64,000 nt of DNA from Perkinsus chesapeaki (taxonomy: Eukaryota > Perkinsozoa > Perkinsida > Perkinsidae). Below, one piece after another: positions 55,401 through 64,000 of this stretch (the stretch's first letter is position 1; each line of letters begins with the position of its first letter). The notes under the pieces were generated by a model. The model was not told the origin of the DNA and made no database searches. It saw only the letters and a program-made list of their open reading frames with translations. The stretch lies in contig JAAPAO010000090.1 of assembly GCA_013115145.1 (NCBI GenBank), positions 1 through 64,000 on the forward strand, read 5' to 3'. The translations under genes and the position numbers were made by a program.

Positions 55401-57145
55401 CTGCCTTCTCCGTTCAGCTGACTGTCTGTTGTCACAGCTGCATCATTCTCACTTCTGTCAAGCATGCGATCAAGATGCGAGCGGAACAATTCAAAGACGT
55501 CCAGATCTTGGGGAACTGACCCAGGGTTCGAGGACACCTACGCTAGAGCTCTCCGGGCGACTTTAGCGAATATGATCCCTACATAAACAGCAAGACGGTT
55601 CATCAGATTCACTATTATTGGCTTCAAGTCCACAGCACCTACAAGGAGGACGCCATGCTGGATGATACGGGCAGAGCCACCTACTGTTGGTTTTGCTGCA
55701 AGTTGTGAGGAGGGAATCGAGTGTTGCGAGATGATACTCATCCGGGAAAACCTGATGCGAATGGTGAGCTGGTGAAGTTAGGATATGGCCATCGATTACC
55801 TGTATAATACAGTCCAGAAGGTATTGCTGTGCCATAGTATCTTGGCATGATACCACTTGATCCAGGAGCTTTGGTAGGACAACAGATACGTAGATCTAAA
55901 AGATAAAGAGGATGTCATCGCCCAATGTAGGGGTACTACATTCTTATCCATGCCGTCTAGTTGACTTAGCCGAATTAGATTGTTGCCAACCAAAACCCTC
56001 AAATCGTGTCGTTCCCTTTCGCGCCTTGCCCTGTCCCGTGCACTACCTATCAAAGCGGTCACTGCTATTCAACGAGGGGGTCAGCTACCTTGGTGGTTGA
56101 GGCGTATCCATAATCGATTAGCTTCCGTGAAGTTATTGAGGATGAAGTCTATGGCATCATACACATTACCGCCCTCAATCCCCTCGTACTGAAGTCACAT
56201 TGTATCACCAAGTAAAGTGCTATTCAAATAGTACTACCGGTGAGCCTGTATCTGGTAGCTTATCCTTGCAGCACTGTGATAGATAGTATCGAAGAAACAA
56301 TCCCCGTATTGGATGCTGTACGCCCTGAACAACAACTAGTACTATATAACATGGTTATATATACCACATATTGGAGGTTAACGAATTTAAGAGGCTCAAA
56401 GCCTTACCCTGATACCAGTGACCACGGAGCAACATTCTATCCTGCGATTTCCCTATATATGGTCTTCCGAGCCATAATGTGAGTATATGAAAGCCAGTAC
56501 TATGGGTCATCCCAAGTACCTTGCAGAGCTCAGTAAGGTCTGTGAGTATCTCCTTAGCAGGCGCTTCCTTGCTTTGTATGAAGCCGGCACCAACAGTAAT
56601 AAGCAGATATAGTCTCGGTATTATATTGCCTGAACAAGCCGCTTTCTGTTATGATCAAATTCGCAAGTGGTACGCATTCTGAGCTAGTTTGAATCTTTAT
56701 TACCAGCATGTTGCACAGACTCGTACAATGCAGACAACTTCATACCATGCCTTTGAGTATCTTGGAAGTACAGAGCCAAAGTTTGGAGCTCGGTGAACAC
56801 CTACAGCATAATTATTCAAGTCAACTTGACCAGCAATGGGATAAAGTCTATGCAGTATTCCCCCCTCCAAAACTGATAGAAAAACCGTATTTCCGCGGTT
56901 TATACCTGCATATATAGCTCATAGTAGGTCTTTGGCTCCAAGGTACCGGTTCTGAGCTCACATATCATATTAGAGGCATGTTTCAGTGTTTCCCGCATAT
57001 TATTGTTGGTGATTGCCCTAAGTGCAATAGGTGCTAGATGTGGTTCGGTTCATTACTGTTTCATAAGCCATGACTGCTCCTTAACAACCGCTGAGGCTTC
57101 CTCTAGTAGACGTTCTTGCTCGGAGTCTGGGCCCGTACTTCTCAT
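52500..57145 (-). CDS. VPS35: Retromer subunit VPS35
   Basis: This is the core alpha-solenoid of the retromer, which recycles receptors from endosomes to the Golgi. The start [20 protein letters not shown] leads through a 44-nt intron to [20 protein letters not shown], followed by [10 protein letters not shown], a match to the VPS35 N-terminus. Further exons read [51 protein letters not shown] (the PRLYL/HPxRGLFLR core that binds VPS26), [37 protein letters not shown], and [20 protein letters not shown] near 53040. The C-terminal region has AAVKAHL-type helices near 52760 ([20 protein letters not shown]). More than ten short exons are implied, with introns down to 24 nt (55538-55561). The 3' end is approximate. 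Confidence 0.9.
54883..54915. repeat. Near-perfect hairpin in VPS35 locus
   Basis: TAAATTCCGTTATA and TATAACGAGAATTTA are inverted copies separated by four bases, with one unpaired A. It lies in an AT-rich interval with no recognised VPS35 exon (about 54840-54960) and probably falls in an intron. Confidence 0.5.
55538..55561 (-). other. 24-nt intron in VPS35
   Basis: GTCGCCCGGAGAGCTC...GTAG is inferred because its removal joins GIIFAK to [18 protein letters not shown] in one frame, as expected for this part of VPS35, while the unspliced frame ends at a stop. Confidence 0.5.
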
Positions 57146-57455
57146 ATAGGGAAAACGAGGTAAAGTATCCAACAGAAGAGATATCACGACTTGAGCACAT
57201 GTAGAGACGCATTACGATCAAAATGGTAGTCATGAATCGCTTCGTTCCGCCTATTTAAGGCTCGAGGTCACCCGTGCATACGTGCAATACAAAGGCTAGC
57301 CCCCTCACCTCGCTACAATTAAATGTTATCTTTGGGCTGTCCGTGCAAGATGTAAAGTTTGTTAGCTTTGTGCCCTTTGTTTATTTCCCAGATGGTTCAT
57401 TTTTGCACTTTTGTATATTTCTCAATGATCTAGCATTTATTAGCTTATTATTATA
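57146..57455. promoter_or_regulatory. Divergent intergenic region
   Basis: These 310 bp separate the head-to-head VPS35 (minus) and Cys/His-repeat (plus) genes. The right half is T-rich (GTGCCCTTTGTTTATTTCC), which could serve as a polypyrimidine tract. No specific site is recognised. Confidence 0.3.
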
Positions 57456-58259
57456 ATGGCTGCGAATGCTGCCGCCCATCGCTATTGCACCGTCCCTAAT
57501 TGTACCAAGTATAGGCAAGGCGGCACTCTCTTTTGCATCTCTCATGGTGGTGGTAGACGTTGCCAGCATCCAGGTTGCCTCAAGTCGGTCTACGGCACTC
57601 TGACGTCACGGTAGTGTCCCTCCTAGTGACAGCCTGTTCATGTGGATGTCTTAGGTTCTGCTGTGCACATGGCGGCGGCCCTCGCTGCCAGGTCCCCGGT
57701 TGTAATAAGGGGAGCCGAGGCAAGAAGACAGGACTGTGCTTCAAGTAAGGAAGAGCCATGGAGTATCTTCGATCATTCAATCCCTTAGGCACGGTGGTGG
57801 GCTGGCTCAAAGGTGCCGTGCACAGGGTTGTAGGAGAGCTAGACTAAGGCGGAAACTGTAAGGATAGTTGAGTGTCGGTATATGGAATAGCATATCAGGT
57901 TCTGTGGGGAGCATGCTCATCTTGAAGAGCTGGATGCCGTCGTTAACAGTGGTAATACTGCAACATCCCCGAGGACGACTCCCTCTATGATGGTCAGAAG
58001 CATCTCGCCGCTGAGCAGCTGCCTATCGGTTATGTCCAGAAGTACAGAAAGCTCCAGTCCAAGTAGACTTGGAGATAGGATACCGTCACTTGCCTCCCTT
58101 GGCGGAGCCAACGTAGCTTGTTCTTCAGTGAAGGCGCTGAATGTGAAGGACTATAATAGGACTACTTCTGGTCAAATTCATTCAATAGAACAGGACATAA
58201 CCACTCAATGGCAAACATCTTATTATGAGATTGGTTTGGCTTTACTGGGTGATGTATAA
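57456..58259 (+). CDS. Cys/His zinc-repeat protein with HGGG motifs
   Basis: Exons 57456-57610, 57655-57744, 57789-57857 and 57899-58259 (155, 90, 69 and 361 nt) give 224 residues. The first 105 residues hold about four tandem units of the type C-x4-C-x10..13-C-x3-H: YCTVPNCTKYRQGGTLFCI followed by SHGGGRRC, then QHPGCLKS, CCAHGGGPRCQVPGC, LCFKHGGGLAQRCRAQGC, and FCGEHAHLEE. Repeats with a C-x3-HGGG signature occur in WRKY19-like zinc-finger proteins and in many protist proteins of unknown role. Introns fall between the repeats at equivalent places, as if exons had duplicated with the units. The C-terminal half is Ser-rich without a domain (PLSSCLSVMSRSTESSSPSR). A nucleic-acid-binding role is likely but unproven. 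Confidence 0.8.
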
Positions 58260-59004
58260 AAGCATTATTGCTGTGCTGGCATCATATCCCTTGGTCAAGG
58301 ATATTAATAATCCTATCATACTCTTACCATACGTACCATACAAAGACTATCTTTGAAGATGGTTAGATTACACATTAGTATTTCTTATTCTGGGGTTGTC
58401 ATTGGTGCTTCCCACCATTATATACCACTTCTGCTGCAGTTGATATCGGCAGATGTGCGAACTCTTGGGTGTTGAAACCCTTTATTATTGATGGCGTCTC
58501 CTCCGTGCTTGACTAATCACGTTGGTTGCTGCTAGGTGACACTTCTGTCATTATTTTACCCGATCATAAGTATCGTTATTGCCGTATTATCTCGCATACT
58601 TTTCTTCTGCTTCTCGAGGTCGTGCTAAAGTGGGTTGGTTATCTAACAGTAATAGATCCACTAGTTGGTGCTCGCAATGGAGGGATAGTTTCACATTCTA
58701 CATGTCTTTTTGTTGCCTATAATAGGGGCGAAGTCTGGCCTTTGGTACAAGGTGGCCTGGTTCTACGGGAGAGCGGTTTAAGATTGGCACCAGTGATGAA
58801 GTTGTGGCCTGTGATGCATCGTCTTCTGCTGTATAGTCTGGTCTGATTGCCTCGAGTCTTAATGGCTTGTAAGGTGCAGATAGCAAAGTACATTTGAGAT
58901 GATGCTCGGAGCATAGCGTTGTAAAAAGCTGGAATTATATAGACGGGCAAATTTCGAAAGCAGTTCATCCAATTAGAAGGATCAGGCCTGGTAAGTAGTT
59001 GACC
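58260..59004. other. Intergenic stretch, no supported gene
   Basis: Overlapping open frames of about 60-105 codons occur on both strands at 58526-58968. None starts in a convincing splice context or shows a family. It should contain the promoter of the polycystin gene. Confidence 0.35.
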
Positions 59005-62000
59005 ATGACGGATTCATCATCAAAGGGAGGATCACCTCAACAGAGGAGGGGGCCTGTTAAGAGGGCTGGGATGGATATGAGCATGGATAAGACCAATGTG
59101 GTACCTCGGAAACAGCTATTGGCGTACGTCCGAAAGCAGAAGGTAATACTGAGGGAACTTTCTTAACTTGTAGTATTGTTATCAATTGGGTAACACTGCG
59201 CGATACATCCTCCAGATCACCACCGTTACTGGGGATGCAAAAGAATATCGTTTGGTCTGTTGTTTGGTACTGGTGCTATTGTTCAGGAAATCATGGTATC
59301 CTGCCAATACCTACCCTTTGCTGCTCTGTTCTGGGTGGCTTTTGTATTAGTCTCGGTAATAATAAGCTTATCGCCTTCGCATTAGATATCCTTTAGGTGA
59401 TGCATGGTTCAGTGGAAGTATCCTATCAAATGACCTCTAGTGTGGAGTCGATGGTAGAATCAGTATCATTTACAAGACCTGTAGCTCCTTCAAACGATAC
59501 TACCGGGAGTTCTCAAAGTACTAACAGAGATGGGGTCGGTCATTCTGTTCGTCGCATATCCGGAGAGTTGGACGCCTATGGTTCCTTGGTTGCATTGGGT
59601 TCCCACACTAACGGTATCTGCTCGTGTTGTCTTGGCATCACTTTATTCATTTATCATTCGTGAGTCGCCGTTTACAGCATAGCCATTCTCACTTGTCAAT
59701 TTCTGCCTTTTAGCGGTCCCTCAATGGAAGACAGGAGATGTAGGGAGTTATGATGACATCTGGCTGTGGCTGAAGGATGGCCTTTTGCCTGCATTAATGT
59801 CGGATGGTCGAGTTCGGTACTATAATGAGCTGGTGGGAGGAGTAAGTTACCGAGCTCTCACTGGTAACGGTTTGTATCGCGGTCTCGGCGACTAGCAGAG
59901 CTCCAGTTGAGGTAGACAGTCCTATATAGCATTTCACAACCTAATAGTCGAATCACCGGCAGTTGGGTGGGTACGGGTTCCTACTAGGAACTCCAAGCCT
60001 CACACTGTGGGGCATACGGTACCGTCTGTGTCGGGGGTCTTCGTCTAGAGCATTCTCGTACCTGTTATCGGCAACCTCTAGGCTAACACTCCCGCCATAG
60101 GTTCGCCTGTTGCAAGAGCGATCGGCTATAGAAAACTGCGATGATGAAGTTATGGGGCCCATTTATACGTAATAGTAAAATTCAGAACTCGCTGCTGCTG
60201 GGCACCTTCTCCCGTGTAGCTTCCCGGCAGACGAGGACTCAAAATGCCATCCACTCGCCAGTATATCTCGCCAGCCCATAGCCGACCAGGTCGGCAGATT
60301 CGGCTTCGAGCCATCGACAGAAGGACACTTCGAGTGGGGCTCTCCTTGCCGTTTGGTGGCCTATCGGGTATTGTACAGGTATTACATTGATGGCAGCCGA
60401 GGGTCGGACTCACTAAGGGCTGGGCAGGCGACTATTGATCGACTTGCGAGCGCTCAGTGGCTCGATTTGAGTGGGGAGCAATGGGCTGAGGCTGATAGGC
60501 CATGGATTACTCTGGCCATCTCTATAGGCACGAAGCTGGTCAAAGTCGAGGCAATTTTGTTTAATGGGGAAACTAACATGTTCCTTCATGTAGCAATATC
60601 ATTTGAAGTTCAACGAGGCGGTGCTATAATACCGAAAACAACGGCTCGAACTCTCGTTAGTAAGGAGCCTTCATCTCCTCTGACTGGGCCCACCATGTCT
60701 TCATTAGGTACGGTGTATAACAGCATGGCAGATTACGTCATCGATCTTATATGGCTCGTGCTTATAGCTTACTTAGTCGTAATACAACGGAGGAGGAGGA
60801 AGAGGGGGGCATTATGTGGCCGCATCTTGCTGGGCACTCGTATATCATCGGACGCAGTAGTTCTTCTATCGAAACCCGCCAGGCCAATTCTGTACTGTGG
60901 AATAGAACATTTTCCTTTAAGTGTGGCTATTGTTGCACGCAAAGTACTTGGCATGGGGGGAAAAGTGTATGGAGGATGTGGGTAGTCGTATCGAGCAGCA
61001 TCAATTATTCCTGGGAGCGAGGGGGGGTCTCTCGTGTCATCCTATTCCGCTAGGATTTGTGTACGAGGGATGCTGCCTTGTCATTAAAATATAGCATACT
61101 TGAGCTCTGAGCTTGGTTTCGCCAAGCAGGAGGAAAAACTTCAAATGTTGATCAGATGAGGGAAGCTCACCAGATATATATGGTCCGCAGAATAGGAAGG
61201 ATAAGGTACTATCTCACGGACTTCTGGAGCTTTGTGGACTGGATGACAATTTTCGGCGGAATAGGAGGTAGTCCATCCCCGGATTTGAACCTGGGTCGTT
61301 TGCATGAAAGTTTGTCGTAACTTTCAGTTGGTATATTCTATGCGTATCTCGCTCAACGTGTGAGCGCTGTGAAAGAGGATATAGTAGAAATATCCGACCT
61401 CGGAGACACCATATCACCGTAAGGCGACGGCCATCCGGACCTCGCAGGAGCGATCTTTGACCATGGCTTGGTCCTGCTGCTGCTGCTTATACTTTGGGTC
61501 GTTGTAGGTCGGAGCTGGACAGCCTCACCCCAACCGTGTACACCATCGCCTACTATGAACGGTGATAGGCAGTGCAAGTACTATCTTGCCTTTGTAGCTT
61601 CCTATTGCAGATGGAACACTGTATACGATAGCTTGAACACGATCATCTCGCACCAAGTCTATCACAGACTACTTATGTTTTGGTATGTCATCATATGCCC
61701 TTCCTTGCCAATACCTTGATCTTTCTATAGGTACACCATAGTCAACATGCTCCGCTTCTTCCGAGCTTTCCGGTCTGTTGAGGTTTCTCTCATTTTCCTT
61801 GGTAGCGGTGTTACCTTTTCAGGGGTCAACCTCGTCTGGCAGTTATTACTGATACGATGAAGCGTGCTTGGATGGACGTCGCGTATTGCGGCAGCCTCGT
61901 AGTTTTCTGGTTCCTTTGTATCATTCAGATACTTCCTGATTGTCTTCTGTACGGTCTTCTTCAATTTCGTCCTTGGCGGTGAGGAGACCTCCGGATCGCT

Positions 62001-64000
62001 CCGTTCACAGGGAGCCTTCTCAGGTTACACTTTGTTCGGCAAAAGATTAAAGGGCTGGTCGACCCCTGGTGATGCCATCAATACGGCCTTCGTCGCCCTT
62101 ATGGGCGATTTCGATTACGTGGTGAGTTTCTTGGGAATCTTGAGGTTGATGCGTGCATTTGTCACACCCGAAGATCCCCTTACTCCCTCCGGTGCTTTAG
62201 TTGTATTTTCTTCAGGCAATGCGTAGAGTGGCGCCTATCAGTGCTGCCATTTGGTTCTGGTTTTATATGGTTTTAGTGTTCCTTATGTAAGCATGCACAC
62301 ATGTCGCTCTTCACAGTGTGACCTTTCTCAGAATGCTTAATATGCTTCTTGCTATTGTTATGGACACGTAAGCTCTTCCTCCATTTACCTGCTCTGTCAT
62401 ATTCCGATTTTCATTCAGATATACTTCAGTCAAGGATGAGGCATGTGCTGCCGAGATGTTCACGATGACACCTGGCGACGAGGGCAGCGGCGCTCCCAAA
62501 CGAAAGTTCCTAGAGTCGCTTGGCTTCCACCGCAGCTCAATAGGGCAAATTAGCCCCGGCGAAGGTGAGTTAGAGAGCGTTCTGCTGCTTCATTCTACTC
62601 CCTGTATTCTATGGATGTTACTATGTGTATCAATCGAAAGCCAATGAGAGTGCCCCTTCGGCAGTTTGGCTTGCGGTTCATGATATCCCTGCTTCGGCTA
62701 ACAATGATTTATCACTCATCAGAGAGCATCTTATTTGTTTCTTTCTCCGAGGGTCTTCTTTCATTTCATCTGGGCTTCAGGTGGGGTATCCTCGTATGCT
62801 TTACTTGATCGCGTCATGGAGGCATTGGAACCGTCTGGATTCCATGTAAGAGATCTTTTGGATCTCGAAAACGAAGCGAAGACACGGGAGCGACGAGCAA
62901 GTAGAGCAGTGCGTGCAGCAGCGGTGCTAGTTTATCCCCGTCATTAGGTCAACAGCAACAGGACGCGTCGGACCTAGTAACGCTGCCACAACTGATGAGC
63001 ATCGGTCTACCCCTCGAGGATGCTAGAAGGCTCATACAGGGAGTCGGCCTCCGCTGTCCTCATTTGCCCTCATGCCGAGTTTCAATAGGCACGCAATATG
63101 TTCGGCATTGGCGAAGATGAGCTCATTGGTGGTGGTGATGACGATAGGAAGCCAGTTTCGGATGCCCCCCCTCCAGCACCCCGCCACGTAGGTGTTGCCT
63201 GCTGAAGCTTGCCCCATTTCTCTGGTCAGGGCCGTCCAAGCCGAATGCAGCTTCTGGTGAACCAGCTCGTATTGAATAAGAATAAGGCCGCTGAGGTTAG
63301 TCCGTACGGTCATTAGCTGAGACGCGGTTCCCTTCAGAATGACACAGAGAAAACTCAAAGCGATGATGCTGGTAAGCTAGGTTACAAGCTGTGCGAATAA
63401 AGTGACTCAGGTGTAGGAAAAGCTGATATCAAAGCTCTTACCAGGGACATAGAGTACTTGAAGGACCGGGTGAGGTCATTGCTTGTTCTGTGGTGGGAGG
63501 CTCGATATAGGTTGCTATGATTGATCGGAACCTAGAAATTATTGCCAAACAGCTCACACCAGGAGAGAGCGGACTGAGGAACACTGGTAAGTTTTACGCG
63601 AACGGCGGCGGCGGCTTGGTTTAAAATTTCTAACGTCGATGAAATAAGATTCAACTTTTTCGGTACGTTGTTAGGCACACAACGCTTCCTGTCGAGCACC
63701 CCACCCCAGCCGGGCTCAATTGGAGAGTGGCACTCGCAGCAGCAGCAGGCAAGTCACTCTACTCGAAGTACTTGGTATGCCGACCACCGTGAAGATCTTC
63801 ATCGTTTTTGACATTCATATAGATTTGCCATGTGTTAGGATTGTTGATGTGTTCCTTGTGCTGCTTTGCTGTACTGTACTAGTGTTCAGTGATGACAATT
63901 CATCATCATCGGGGAGGGTCTCAACAACATCTCAGTGGGTTTTCTCACTGTCTGCAACCTTATGTCGATGACTTCATCAACCTCCTCCCCGCCACCATCA
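59005..64000 (+). CDS. Polycystin-2-like (TRPP/PKD2) cation channel, 3' end off window
   Basis: This is a six-transmembrane channel of the TRPP family. The start MTDSSSKGGSPQQRRG is followed by a basic cytosolic leader. The extracellular TOP domain is seen as IWLWLKDGLLPALM (about 59757), YYNELVGGVRLLQERSA, and ASAQWLDLSGEQWAE with AILFNGETNMFLHVAISFE near 60545-60615, the family block that follows the Tyr-Asn-Ala-Asn position. LTDFWSFVDWMTIFGGIG (about 61210) is at S3. The pore region reads GYTLFGKRLKGWSTPGDAI and TAFVALMGDFDY, and S6 reads APISAAIWFWFYMVLVFLI with LNMLLAIVMDT (about 62230-62370). The C-terminus has GVSSYALLDRVMEALEPSG and coiled-coil segments (IKALTRDIEYLKDRV near 63430). 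The last bases are still in an open frame. Many introns are inferred and few were fully resolved. Confidence 0.85.
61268..61327 (+). repeat. Polycystin-gene intron with tRNA B-box-like motif
   Basis: This 60-nt intron begins GTAGTCCATCCCCGGATTTG, continues AACCTGGGTC and ends AACTTTCAG. Splicing joins GGIG to VGIFYAYLAQRVSAV in phase 1, while the unspliced frame does not continue. Its CCCCGGATTTGAACC is the complement of GGTTCAAATCCGGGG, a Pol III B box with T-stem bases. Confidence 0.7.

Noticed and set aside
55500-55540. CTCGAACCCTGGG on the minus strand as another B-box intron
   Set aside because: It falls in VPS35 coding sequence ([10 protein letters not shown]) once the neighbouring 24-nt intron is removed.
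1-64000. Bacterial-style operons, CRISPR arrays, ribosome binding sites, phage or insertion sequences
   Set aside because: Genes are split by spliceosomal introns throughout. No spaced direct-repeat array, transposase or integrase was seen.

Overview
The window is eukaryotic nuclear DNA from an intron-rich protist. Almost every recognisable protein is split by short GT-AG introns, mostly about 40-60 nt with a few of only 22-24 nt. Genes lie on both strands and are separated by 50 to 800 bp. The gene content (retromer, a poly(ADP-ribose) polymerase, a polycystin channel, nucleolar GTPase, mitochondrial ribosomal protein) excludes bacteria. Compact short-intron structure, pepsin-like and S10 proteases, and Cys-His repeat proteins suggest an alveolate, most plausibly a Perkinsus-like perkinsozoan. 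That placement is inference; no rRNA or spliced leader was seen.

Left part (1-19 kb): a minus-strand group holds an unrecognised putative mitochondrial membrane protein, a stefin-type cystatin, a BAG6/scythe-like ubiquitin-domain protein and mitochondrial ribosomal protein uS8. Divergent from uS8, on the plus strand, come an RSL1D1-type L1 protein and a nucleostemin-family GTPase (both ribosome biogenesis), then a tandem pair of PAP2 phosphatases and a mitochondrial, PPR-like protein.

Middle (19-31 kb): a complete PARP1-architecture gene (two PARP zinc fingers, PADR1, BRCT, WGR, regulatory and catalytic domains), an unresolved low-complexity coding stretch, a large unrecognised gene ending in a roughly 2-kb exon, and a minus-strand perilipin/LEA-like amphipathic repeat protein.

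Right part (31-64 kb): CCCH zinc-finger protein, pepsin-type aspartic protease, ribosomal protein eL30, several small unknowns, a coiled-coil protein, a putatively myristoylated and palmitoylated MGNCCC protein, a TauD-family dioxygenase, an S10 serine carboxypeptidase, a coiled-coil protein, an unknown protein, retromer VPS35, a Cys/His-repeat zinc protein, and a PKD2-type channel running off the right edge.

The most unusual signal is a motif resembling the antisense of a tRNA T-arm (Pol III B box). It lies inside at least four introns of four unrelated genes, always in the same orientation relative to the gene and near the 5' splice site, as an introner-like family would. Where exon boundaries are given, they were read by hand from splice sites, conserved protein sequence and reading-frame continuity. 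Where summed exon lengths are stated, they are multiples of three.
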